Below, one piece after another: positions 8,927 through 16,670 of a DNA stretch of 64,000 nt. Source of the stretch: Kibdelosporangium persicum (GTDB lineage Bacteria; Actinomycetota; Actinomycetes; Mycobacteriales; Pseudonocardiaceae); contig NZ_JAAATY010000027.1 in NCBI RefSeq assembly GCF_013280595.1, positions 62,001 to 126,000 of the forward strand, read 5' to 3'. Below the pieces are notes generated by a model. It worked only from the letters and a program-made list of their open reading frames with translations, had not been told where the DNA came from and did not search any database. The translations under genes and the position numbers were made by a program. Each line of letters opens with the position of its first letter. Position 1 is the first letter of the stretch.

Positions 8927-9412
8927 TCAACGTCCGGCGTGTTGCTGTGGATGGTGGCGGGCGAGGTGCTGGCGCAGCAGGTCGCGTCCGTAGTCGCCGC
9001 CGTTGGGGGTGCGCACGATGGTGTGGACGTGGAACGGTTCGGGCTCGTCGTTGTCGAGGAAGACGCCTTGGTGGCAGTCGTACTCGATCAGGACGACGGG
9101 GCTGTGGACGCGGTAGTAGAAGGCGTCGTTGTCGCCGCTCCCGCCGATCCAGGCGATGTGCGTGTCGTCGAGATGCCGCTCGATGCTGTCCATGAACGCG
9201 GCGGCGGGACCGTCCGGGAGTCGCTGTGCGTAGGTCTTCACCAAGCGCAGCAGCGACTCTTGTTGCCTGCCGGAGAGTCCGTTGGCCGGTAGCCCCGCGT
9301 AGGGGATGATGCGATACGCTCCAGGAATGGTCGATCGCTCACCTCGGCCAGGTGTCAGCGTCGCAGGAGGCCTACGACCGCGCGAATCGACCTGACTCCA
9401 CGGATCGCGACG
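8927..9412 (-). pseudogene. C-terminal remnant of a DUF3500 gene
   Basis: The open frame encodes only the last third of a DUF3500-type protein (usually about 350 residues). Homology begins near AYRIIPYAGLPANGLSGRQQ and continues through DDTHIAWIGG, DNDAFYYRVHSPVVLIEYD and HVHTIVRTPNGGDYGRDLLR, all typical of that family's C terminus. Upstream of this the frame stays open to a stop near 9413-9415 but has no ATG, GTG or TTG before TTG/GTG codons inside the domain, and the sequence no longer resembles the family. The lost 5' part ends next to the inverted repeat at 9417-9468, suggesting truncation by recombination there. Probably not functional. Confidence 0.7.
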
Positions 9413-9416
9413 TCAC

Positions 9417-9468
9417 CCCCTCGTGAGTGTTTATCAGGGTTAGAACACCGATAGACACTCACGAGGGG
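9417..9468. repeat. long inverted repeat at the DUF3500 truncation point
   Basis: Arms at 9417-9430 and 9455-9468 are a perfect 14-bp inverted repeat (cccctcgtgagtgt and its complement), and the match extends imperfectly to 18 of 20. The loop is about 14-24 nt. It may be a terminator or a dispersed palindromic element; it sits directly at the broken end of the DUF3500 remnant. Confidence 0.7.
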
Positions 9469-9534
9469 AGGTGGTGGGCAGCATGACCACGTACCGGTCG
9501 CTGCCGTTGGCGACGACACCCGCGCTGTGCCTCG

Positions 9535-9972
9535 CTACTTGGTTGCGGCCAGGGAATCCAGGGCCATCGCGTTGTCCAACGAAAGCACGCGCGAGTTCTG
9601 TAGTGCCGTGACCTCCCAGCGGTCGTTCTGCCAGGCCATCACGTGCAGTTGCATGGAGTAGCGGGTCGGCAGTGGCTCCTCCTCGCCCGGCATCACCATG
9701 CCCATCCGGTGGTGCACCACACCACAACCCGGCTGGACGATCCGGGCGAAGAGCACTTCGCCGTGGACCAGCCGGGAACCCTTCACCACCGTGTCGAAGA
9801 TCGGCTGGTGGGTCGCGATCATCTGCTCGCGTCCCCTGTGGATGGTGCCCTCCCAGTCCGCGAACACGGCATCCTCCGCGAAGTCGGCGAAGAAGGCGGT
9901 GGCGTCACCGCGGTTCCAGGCCTCGTTCATCCGAGCCGGGATGGCGCTCATCGCCTCGACTGACTGTTCCAT
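9535..9972 (-). CDS. SgcJ/EcaC-type SnoaL-like (NTF2-fold) protein
   Basis: A 145-residue protein of the SgcJ/EcaC branch of the NTF2-like superfamily. Recognisable parts are MNEAWNRGDATAFFADFAEDAVFADWEG, GREQMIATHQPIFDTVVKGSRL and the C-terminal WEVTALQNSRV. Family members are small alpha+beta barrels, often enzymes or binding proteins near polyketide and enediyne genes; the actual reaction is not predictable. The ATG at 9972 follows GAAAGGAC; longer readings have no ribosome binding site. It lies downstream of, and on the same strand as, an AraC regulator whose frame overlaps its start, with 21-bp tandem repeats 63-125 nt upstream, so direct control by that regulator is likely. Confidence 0.8.
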   Translation of the reverse strand: MEQSVEAMSAIPARMNEAWNRGDATAFFADFAEDAVFADWEGTIHRGREQMIATHQPIFDTVVKGSRLVHGEVLFARIVQPGCGVVHHRMGMVMPGEEEPLPTRYSMQLHVMAWQNDRWEVTALQNSRVLSLDNAMALDSLAATK

Positions 9973-10966
9973 GCGTTGTCCTTTCCACGCTGTCAGCCCC
10001 ATGCTGGCCGGGGTGACCGGCGGACGCCTTGATCGTCCGCGCACGGTCGTTGGACATCCGCGCATGGTTGTTGGACGTGAGCGCAGTGGCGTTGTACCCG
10101 TACGTGGCCCTGAACAGCCTGCTGAAATGTGCCGGATCGGCGAATCCCCAGCGAGCGGCGACGGCGGCGACCGTCCGGTCGGTCCCGGCCAGGTCCGCGT
10201 GGCACCGCTCCAGGCGGCGTCGCCGGATCAGGCCCGCGACCGTCATCGGCTCGTCCTCGAAGAGCTTGTGCAGGCGGCGTACGGACATGTGGTGCGCTGC
10301 GGCCACCTTCGCCGGGGTGAGATCCCGGTCGGACAGCCGCGCCTCGATGAAGCCGACGATCCGGTCACGCAGCGCCTCGTCGGGAGCCGGACGCGAATCA
10401 CCCAGCTGAGCCGACAGCGCCACCGCGACCAGCTCGACCACCGCGGCCGCCGACCTGGCCGCCTCATCGGCACGGAACCCGGTCATCGACCGCGCCATGT
10501 CCCGCGCCAGCGACGACACCAGGGCACCGGGGCCGCGGTCACCGCCGATGCGCACTCCGGTCAGCCGGGCGGCGTCGCGCGGCCGCAGCCGCAGCAACCG
10601 CCGCGGCACCAGCATGGTCACGCTCCGGGTCGCCGTACTGGCGAACCGCACCGGCCGCGCCGGATCGAGCAACACCAGGTCGCCCGGTCCGAGCATGGCC
10701 ATGCTGCCGTCCTGCTCGGCCCGCACGTGTCCTCGCGTCACCACGTCGACCTGCCACAACTCGCTGTCGACGGCGCGGGCCGACCGCGCATCCCGGAAAC
10801 ACTCGCCCTCCGGGGTGACCAGCTCGGCCAGCCGCAAAGGTCCCAGGTCGCGGGTCACGACCCCGGCGCGGAAGCCGCGAAGATCGTCACCGGAGTGCCG
10901 ACGACTGAGCAGAGGCGGCAGGCCGCTCGCCGTGAGCGTCTCCTCGAAAGCATCAAGCCCGCTCAT
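9905..10966 (-). CDS. AraC-family transcriptional regulator
   Basis: A 353-residue regulator: an N-terminal AraC-binding-like sensor domain (about 10-170, with SELWQVDVVTRGHVRAEQDG and MLGPGDLVLLDPARPVRF) and a C-terminal double HTH (about 205-300, ending VAARWGFADPAHFSRLFRATYG). The start is ATG at 10966 (MSGLDAFEE), because the reading from 11059 adds a non-homologous leader. The C terminus is odd: after YGYNA the frame runs through the 21-bp repeats and 68 nt into the next gene, adding about 55 residues with SNNHARM-SNDRARTI repetition. This may be a real overlap or an original C-terminal end lost when the repeats expanded. It probably activates the SgcJ-like gene through those repeats. 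Confidence 0.85.
   Translation of the reverse strand: MSGLDAFEETLTASGLPPLLSRRHSGDDLRGFRAGVVTRDLGPLRLAELVTPEGECFRDARSARAVDSELWQVDVVTRGHVRAEQDGSMAMLGPGDLVLLDPARPVRFASTATRSVTMLVPRRLLRLRPRDAARLTGVRIGGDRGPGALVSSLARDMARSMTGFRADEAARSAAAVVELVAVALSAQLGDSRPAPDEALRDRIVGFIEARLSDRDLTPAKVAAAHHMSVRRLHKLFEDEPMTVAGLIRRRRLERCHADLAGTDRTVAAVAARWGFADPAHFSRLFRATYGYNATALTSNNHARMSNDRARTIKASAGHPGQHGADSVERTTHGTVSRGDERHPGSDERGLEPR
10035..10097. promoter_or_regulatory. tandem 21-bp repeats, candidate AraC operator
   Basis: Two adjacent 21-nt units (10035-10055 and 10056-10076) match at 18 of 21 positions; a third, at 10077-10097, matches the first at 15. The shared core is TCCGCGCA-GG--GTTGGAC. A 21-bp spacing is two helical turns, the phasing of AraC half-sites. 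They lie 63-125 nt upstream of the SgcJ-like start and just inside the end of the AraC gene. Confidence 0.55.
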
Positions 10967-11068
10967 GCGACCTCCGCACACACTCCGATCCGGAGAACCG
11001 TCACGCGCTGGAAGATCACCGGCACCCCGACCAGCTTCAATGGTCCTCCGGGAACACACGTGCCCTCC

Positions 11069-11804
11069 GTGTCAGCGGCGGGCCTCCCAAAGGTAGACCA
11101 GCGCGGGCGGGCGGCCCGCGGCAGGCGCAAGCGGCTGGTGGACCGGCTGTCGGAGCCTCACCCAGCGGGAAGGCACTGGCCGGCGGAAAACGTCTGGAGC
11201 TGCTCGATCTGCTCGCGGAGGGCGAGCGCACCGTCGACGCCTTGGCCAAGGCCGCCGGGTTGAACCTGACCACCGCGTCGGCGCACCTTCAGGTGCTCAA
11301 ACAGGCCGGGTTCGTCACACCCGCCGCGAGGGCGTGCGCGTGCACTACCGACTCGCCGGTGACGACGTGGCCCGGCTGTTCGCGCTGCTGCGTAAGGTCG
11401 CTGAGAACCACCAGGCCGCCGTGCCCGCCGCCCGCGCCGCCTACCTCGGTTCCAGCGACGCGGCGGAGATCACCCGCGAGCAGTTGGACGTCCGCGTGCG
11501 CGCCGGGGAGGTGGTGGTGCTCGACGTGCGACCGATGGCGGAGTACCTGGCCGGGCACATCCCTGGCGCGGTGTGCATCCCGGTTGCGGAGTTGGCCGAC
11601 CGGATCAACGAGCTGCCCGAGGACATCGAGATCGTCGTCTACTGCCGAGGCGAGTACTGCGTGCTGGCCCACGACGCGGTGCGGCTGCTCACTGACCGCG
11701 GCCGTCGTGCCATCCGCCTGGACGACGGCATGCTGGAGTGGCGGCTGGCCGAGATGCCCGTTGACGCGGCCGACCTTACCCAGAGCGCGGAAAACCCCAG
11801 ATGA
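11069..11804 (+). pseudogene. ArsR-rhodanese regulator broken by two frameshifts
   Basis: Three reading frames join to make one ArsR-family winged-helix repressor fused to a rhodanese domain. The first part (GTG at 11069, ending RRKRLVDRLSE) runs to about 11160. The second, KALAGGKRLELLDLL to LTTASAHLQVLKQAGFVT, is in a different frame. The third, from about 11325, gives REGVRVHYRLAGDDVARL and then the rhodanese domain with EVVVLDVRPMAEYLAGHIPGA and the active-site loop YCRGEYC. The second shift is explained by a duplicated AC dinucleotide at 11316-11320 (GTC-AC-ACC-CGC-CGC). The rhodanese part alone is intact (open from 11334). It is either a pseudogene or carries two sequencing errors. It is divergent from the AraC gene and lies just upstream of a damaged MFS gene. 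Confidence 0.75.
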
Positions 11805-11956
11805 GCGGCGGTGTCCCGGCGCCCACACCGGTGAGGTCTCCGCCGGGACTACGACACCCCTGATCCCCACCGACACCCGGTTCGGCCATCGCCCGAGCGG
11901 GTGACGGCCGAACCGGCACGCGGTCCGCCGCGACCCTCCCGACAAAGGAACACTCC

Positions 11957-12589
11957 GTGCCGAGCACCGCCCACGCCGAGACCGACTCTTCTCCACAGTC
12001 CCGAGCCCCGCGCCGGGTCCTGGCCATCCTGGTCGGCTCCCAGATCCTCAGCGGCGCCGGACTGGCCGCCGGTGTCACGGTCGGCGCCCTGCTCGCCCAG
12101 GACATGCTCGGCTCCACCAACCTCGCCGGGCTGCCCAGCGCCCTGTTCACCACCGGCTCCGGCATCCACATCGGCGCGATGTACCTGCCGTCGCCACTGA
12201 CCGGCTGGCTCGTCGACCGCTACGGCCGTCTCACGCTCGCCGCCGCCTCCGGCATTACCCTGCTCGCCGCCGGGATCATCGCCGCCACCGCACCCGGCGA
12301 CTCCATCGCCCTGCTCGCCCTGGCCCTCGCACTGCTCGGCCTGGGCTGGAACTTCGGCCTCGTTTCCGGCACCGCCATCATCACCGACACCGTCCCCCTG
12401 GCCACCCGAGCCAAGACCCAAGGCCTGATCGACGTCTCCATCGCCATCGCGGAAGCCACCGGCGGACTCGCCTCCGGCGTCATCGTCGGCACCGTCGGCT
12501 CCCCCGTCCTCGCCCTGGCAGGCGGCATCCTCGCGCTGAGCATCGTCCCGGCCGTCATCGCCACGAGGTCGACCGCCGCACGCAGTTGA
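11957..12589 (+). CDS. MFS transporter with large internal in-frame deletion
   Basis: The 210-residue product joins the N-terminal start of a drug-type MFS transporter (first two helices, LAILVGSQILSGAGLAAG to NLAGLPSALFTTGS) directly to the C-terminal half (GIHIGAMYLPSPLTGWLVDRYGR onward, about five helices). Family members with these sequences are about 400-430 residues, so roughly 200 residues are missing between positions 73 and 76, in frame. Such a protein lacks most of the first six-helix bundle and is unlikely to transport. GTG at 11957 follows AAGGA. It lies 152 nt after the broken ArsR-rhodanese gene, the usual order of an ArsR-regulated efflux operon, so the whole unit appears to be decaying. 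Confidence 0.75.
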   Translation: MPSTAHAETDSSPQSRAPRRVLAILVGSQILSGAGLAAGVTVGALLAQDMLGSTNLAGLPSALFTTGSGIHIGAMYLPSPLTGWLVDRYGRLTLAAASGITLLAAGIIAATAPGDSIALLALALALLGLGWNFGLVSGTAIITDTVPLATRAKTQGLIDVSIAIAEATGGLASGVIVGTVGSPVLALAGGILALSIVPAVIATRSTAARS

Positions 12590-12668
12590 CCGGCGTGACA
12601 TCGGACGGTTCCTCTGCTTACTGGTTGGATGGAGGCGGTTACAGCCGACCGCGTGGGGTTCGCGTAAC

Positions 12669-14762
12669 GTGATCCCTCTCGATCACCGGGCGGCGGAGCA
12701 GGCGGGCTTCATCGGGGTGGGAGCGTATATGGGCCAGCGGTTTGGGGAGGTTCCGCGGGAAGTACCGGCCGCGCCGGCGCGGTATGTCAACCGGGAGGCC
12801 GACCTTTCCCTGGCCGGTGGCTGGGTCGTCGCGGGAGCGGGACGTGCCGGGACGATCGGCGTGGTCAGCGGCCCTCCGGGCGTCGGCAAGAGCGCGATGG
12901 TGCGCCAGTTGGTCGAGCGAGTGGGTGACTCGTTCCCCGGAGGCCATCTCTACGTCGATTACGCGCTGTTCCAGACCGGTTCGGGTGCCGCAGCGGTTGA
13001 TGAGGCTGCCGCGCAGTGTCTTCGTTCCTTGGGCGTGGCCGATGGGATGATTCCGGCGACGCTGGCCGAGCGGGCGAAACTGCTGCGGACGCGGACGGCG
13101 GGCCGGCCTGTGCTGGTGGTGCTTGACGATGTGACTGAGCCGGCGCAGGTCTCGCCGTTGGTGCCCAATTCGGTGGGCAGTGTGGTGCTGGTGACGAGCA
13201 ACGAGCGGCTGACCGAGCTGGCCTTGGACGACGCGGAGTTTCTGTCGCTCGATCCGTTGGACGAGGAAGCCGGCGTGCGGCTGCTCGCTGAGGTCTGCGG
13301 CAACGAGCGAGTCGCCGCTGAACCGGAAGCCGTTGCCCGGATTGTCGGGCTGTGTGAGGGTTTGCCGATCGCGCTGCGCGTGGCCGGTGCCCGGTTGAAG
13401 GAGCGTCCCAAGTTGGCCGCCGCGGAGCTGGCCGACGAGATCGCGGACGAACGGCGTGGCCTGGCAGCGTTCGCCATGCGGGGGAAGCACATGGTCTCAC
13501 CCGTGTTCACCGTGGCATATCGTCGCCTTCCGCACGATGCGGCGCGGTTGTACCGGTTGCTGGGGCACGCTCCCGGCGTGGACGTCACGGTGGAGCTCGT
13601 GGCCGAGGCGATCGATGGTCCGGTCGGTGCCGCTGAGGAGTTGATCGAACGGCTGGGCTCGGCCAACCTGCTGATCGAGGAGCAGCCGGGCCGGTTCCGG
13701 ATGCTGGGGTTGATCCGGCGGGACGCCGAACAGCGGGCTCGTGCCGACGAGTCCGAGGCGGACTTGGCCGACGCCGTCCGCCGAATGGTGCGGTTCTACC
13801 TGCGACGAGCGGCGTTCGCCGACCGTGCCGTGATGGGGCAGGGCCGATTGCGCCTCACCGACCACACCGAGGTGTTGAGCGGTTACCACGATCCGTTCGA
13901 CGGACCCGGTGGCAAGGCGCGGGCGTTGGCGTGGCTGGATGCCGAACGGGCCAATCTCATCGCTTCGGTTCGGGTGGCGTGGAAACACCACTGGGACCAG
14001 GAGGTGTGGCAGCTGGCCGAGGCGGCCACCGCCCTGTATGTCAATCGCCGCTACCTGGCGGACTGGATCGAGTCGAGTGAGCTGGGTGCGAAGGCCGCCC
14101 GTCGCTGCGAGCGGCCTGGTGCCGATGCCCGGCTGACCAGTTTCCTGTCCCGCGCGTATCTCGGCAAAGGCGACGTCGAGCGGGCCCGGACCGTGCTGGA
14201 TTACGCCCTTCCCCTCGCCGAGCGCGTCCGTAACCCGCGACTGGTGGCGTCGATCTGGGAACTGTACGGCCGGTTGCACGACCACGAAGGGAACTACGGA
14301 GCCGCGATCGACGCCTACCGGCAGGCACTGGCGATGTTCGACCGAGCACATGACGTGCGAGGCGTCGCCTTCGTGACGTACTTCCTCGGGTGCTCCCTGG
14401 ACGCTGCCGGGCAGTCCGAGGATGCCCTGGTCTGGTTGCGGCAAGCGCTGGAGGCGATCGAGCGGCTCGGCGAAGATCGCATGATCGGCCGCGTTCACAT
14501 CGCTGTCGGCCGGGCCCAGGCGCGTCTTGGGCAGTCAACCGAGGCCGTGGCGTCATTGCGGACAGCCATTTCGATCTTGTCGGCCGGTGGCTATCACCAC
14601 TACGAAGCGGAGGCTTCTCTCGCGTTGGCGGATCTCGTGCCGCCGGACGAACGAGTTCAGGCCGTTCGGCGTGCGCTGGACATCCACACGGCAGCAGGCA
14701 GCCCACAGGTCGAGCAGTTGCGCGACCGGCTGGCCCGGCTCACGGGACGACCCGCAACGTGA
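12669..14762 (+). CDS. STAND-type NTPase (NB-ARC) with TPR repeats
   Basis: Cytoplasmic signal-transduction ATPase of up to 697 residues. The NTPase module (about 40-370) has Walker A GPPGVGKSA, Walker B PVLVVLDDV, a sensor-like VVLVTSNERL and the GLPIALRVAGARL motif of NB-ARC proteins, followed by a winged-helix-like segment. The C-terminal half (about 440-690) contains TPR-like helical repeats (for example NYGAAIDAYRQALAMFDRA and QSEDALVWLRQALEAIERLG). There is no N-terminal SARP/BTAD or HTH domain, so it is not a standard transcriptional activator; it may act as a sensor scaffold. The GTG at 12669 has no good ribosome binding site; the ATG at 12729 (MGQRFGEVPREVPAAP), preceded by GGGAG, is an equally good start. 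Its 3' end overlaps the convergent neighbour by 23 nt. Confidence 0.85.
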   Translation: MIPLDHRAAEQAGFIGVGAYMGQRFGEVPREVPAAPARYVNREADLSLAGGWVVAGAGRAGTIGVVSGPPGVGKSAMVRQLVERVGDSFPGGHLYVDYALFQTGSGAAAVDEAAAQCLRSLGVADGMIPATLAERAKLLRTRTAGRPVLVVLDDVTEPAQVSPLVPNSVGSVVLVTSNERLTELALDDAEFLSLDPLDEEAGVRLLAEVCGNERVAAEPEAVARIVGLCEGLPIALRVAGARLKERPKLAAAELADEIADERRGLAAFAMRGKHMVSPVFTVAYRRLPHDAARLYRLLGHAPGVDVTVELVAEAIDGPVGAAEELIERLGSANLLIEEQPGRFRMLGLIRRDAEQRARADESEADLADAVRRMVRFYLRRAAFADRAVMGQGRLRLTDHTEVLSGYHDPFDGPGGKARALAWLDAERANLIASVRVAWKHHWDQEVWQLAEAATALYVNRRYLADWIESSELGAKAARRCERPGADARLTSFLSRAYLGKGDVERARTVLDYALPLAERVRNPRLVASIWELYGRLHDHEGNYGAAIDAYRQALAMFDRAHDVRGVAFVTYFLGCSLDAAGQSEDALVWLRQALEAIERLGEDRMIGRVHIAVGRAQARLGQSTEAVASLRTAISILSAGGYHHYEAEASLALADLVPPDERVQAVRRALDIHTAAGSPQVEQLRDRLARLTGRPAT

Positions 14763-16419
14763 GCTCGGCGGTTGTGTTGCCAGCGCGCATCGTGAGGTGA
14801 CCCTCCAGCGGGCGGCGGGCGAGCACACAGGCGTATACCGTCGATGCGAGCAACATCGGGTCGACGCCCGCAGTGGTAGTGCGGACTTCGGCACCGCGGC
14901 CGTCTCGAAGGCGCGCGATGCAACCGTCCACAGTGGAGGCGGCGGCGACACGCGCACCCGGATATTCACGCAATGCCCGTTCCGGCCACGTCATCGCGTC
15001 CGCCAACAGCATGCGTCTGGTGAGGACAGACGCGTTCGCCGGCAGGTGAAGATCGCTTTCGTCCTCGTCCACGGCCAGATGGCGATGACCGCCCGTCATG
15101 GGAACGTCCGCCGGCCGGGCGGCCCGCGGATGCCGGGTGAGCCTCAGCGTGGCCGGATCGGTGAACTGCGTGAACGTGTCGAAGGCGGTCACCGGCCGTC
15201 GCTCGAACCGGGGATCCGCGATCCGGGCGACCATCGGAGGTTCCGGTGGCGGCGAGAGATCCATCTCCCGATAGAGGGCATCGCGGAGCAAGGTGGTCGC
15301 CGTGCCGACAAAGGCGAACGTGTTGTTTCTCAACGGTTCGAACCGTTGTGGGTCATGCGAGTGGAAGACGCCGTCCACCTGGCTCCGCAGGTCAGTGCCG
15401 GGAGTCAGATGGGGTGCGGTGTCACCCAGGGCTTCGATCGGCGTGCCGGGCACGACTTCGTCGTCGCCGAACGCGGCGAGCTGAACAGGCTTGCCGAGCG
15501 CCGCGGCGTACAAGGTGATCGATCCGTGGTCACCGATCACCTGATCCGCGGCCAGCAGAGCCGCCTGCCAGCCTCTCGTCGGCTGGAGCAACACCAGTCC
15601 CGCGTCCAAGGCGGCCGCCAGCCAGGTCCGTACCTGCAATTCGCCGTACCAGTCCCAGATGTTCGGGTGCAGCACGGCGGCGACCTGATACTCGTCCGTG
15701 GGCAGCGCACGCGTCAGCTCCTCGGGAAGTGTCCGCCAGGCGCCCAGTTGGGAGCCGTGGTGCCACGTGGAGCTGAGCAGAACGAGCCGCCGGTCGCCGG
15801 TCCCGAGAGCACGGCGGTAGCGCTCGGCGAGCGGACGGCTGGCGATGAGCTGATCGTACGTCGGGTCCCCCGTGACCACTGTGTGGCCCGCGACCTCCGG
15901 TGCGACGGCGCGCAACTGATCGACCTGATCAGGGTGCGTCAGGACAACTCGGACGCGACGGGTACGAAGTGCTCCAGCCGGTGGCAAACCGGCCAGGCGG
16001 ACCTCGTGCGAGCCGGGCACGGGGATGTACTTGTTGAACCCCAGGCCGTGCGGCAGCACCACCGTCGGCGCCGGGCTCACGGTGAAGTCGATGTTCTCAC
16101 TGGCCGCGATCGCCAGGTGGTGCGGCACATGCCGGACCTTCTCCCAGGGCACTATCCGCCGCACACCGGCCGCGCGCAGCAGGGCTCGGGCGCCGGTGCT
16201 GAACGGGGAGGTGTCGTTGACCGTGAAGATCACGTTGACCCGGAAGTCCCCGCGGAAGAGACGCACTGCCTCCAGTAACCGGCCGGTCGAGGTCACCGTC
16301 CGGGCGATGGCCAGAACCGTGCGCTCACAGGCGAAGGTTCCCCACTCATCCTCGTGTTCGCCGGAGGGGAACCAGGAATCCTGATCACCGGTCATGACCA
16401 CCACGCGGACGTCGGACAC
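14740..16419 (-). CDS. GT-B-like (glycerophosphotransferase-type) protein
   Basis: A 559-residue protein without signal peptide. It starts with a Rossmann-like strand (VRVVVMTGDQDSW). The central part, with VVTGDPTYDQL, RRLVLLSSTWHHGS, VAAVLHPNIWDWYG and AADQVIGDHGSITLYAAALGKPV, resembles GT-B transferases of the CDP-glycerol glycerophosphotransferase or polysaccharide type, where the conserved HP and GDHGS loops bind the nucleotide donor. Similar actinobacterial proteins are often named only hypothetical. Start is GTG at 16419 (VSDVRVVV); the ribosome binding site is weak. It converges with the STAND gene (23-nt overlap) and is preceded by an 8-nt tandem repeat array. Function, and any link to the STAND protein, are not established. 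Confidence 0.6.
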   Translation of the reverse strand: MSDVRVVVMTGDQDSWFPSGEHEDEWGTFACERTVLAIARTVTSTGRLLEAVRLFRGDFRVNVIFTVNDTSPFSTGARALLRAAGVRRIVPWEKVRHVPHHLAIAASENIDFTVSPAPTVVLPHGLGFNKYIPVPGSHEVRLAGLPPAGALRTRRVRVVLTHPDQVDQLRAVAPEVAGHTVVTGDPTYDQLIASRPLAERYRRALGTGDRRLVLLSSTWHHGSQLGAWRTLPEELTRALPTDEYQVAAVLHPNIWDWYGELQVRTWLAAALDAGLVLLQPTRGWQAALLAADQVIGDHGSITLYAAALGKPVQLAAFGDDEVVPGTPIEALGDTAPHLTPGTDLRSQVDGVFHSHDPQRFEPLRNNTFAFVGTATTLLRDALYREMDLSPPPEPPMVARIADPRFERRPVTAFDTFTQFTDPATLRLTRHPRAARPADVPMTGGHRHLAVDEDESDLHLPANASVLTRRMLLADAMTWPERALREYPGARVAAASTVDGCIARLRDGRGAEVRTTTAGVDPMLLASTVYACVLARRPLEGHLTMRAGNTTAELTLRVVP

Positions 16420-16460
16420 GCTTTGATGGTGCCGCGAAGCGGAGAAAGCCGCCTAACGGC

Positions 16461-16548
16461 TTCTGGGCTTCTGGGCTTCTGGGCTTCCGGGCTTCCGGGC
16501 TTCCGGGCTTCCGGGCTTCCGGGCTTCCGGGCTTCCGGGCTTCCGGGC
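16461..16548. repeat. 8-nt tandem repeat array (11 copies)
   Basis: Three copies of ttctgggc are followed by eight perfect copies of ttccgggc with no interruption. The array lies between the pentapeptide gene and the GT-B-like gene, about 40 nt upstream of the latter's start. Array length would change promoter or leader spacing, so it may be a variable (slipped-strand) locus. Confidence 0.9.
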
Positions 16549-16566
16549 GGTATTATTATACCGCCC
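16545..16566. terminator. hairpin abutting the tandem array
   Basis: A 9-bp stem (gggcggtat, 16545-16553, with 16558-16566) and a 4-nt loop. The left arm is shared with the end of the 8-nt array. It lies about 105 nt downstream of the minus-strand pentapeptide gene stop and may terminate it. Confidence 0.6.
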
Positions 16567-16670
16567 AAGGGCTGTCCAGGCGACTCTGGGTAGCGTGAGA
16601 GGGTCAAGGGGATCACGCTCTCCTCAGGTCTCGTGGGTTGCTGGCAGCAGGCTACCTGCAGCGTCACGGG

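Noticed and set aside
11316-11340. Programmed frameshift in the ArsR-rhodanese gene
   Set aside because: There is no slippery heptamer or downstream structure, and a second frameshift lies upstream; decay or sequencing error is simpler.
16461-16548. CRISPR-like array
   Set aside because: Units are 8 nt and contiguous with no spacers; it is a simple tandem repeat.
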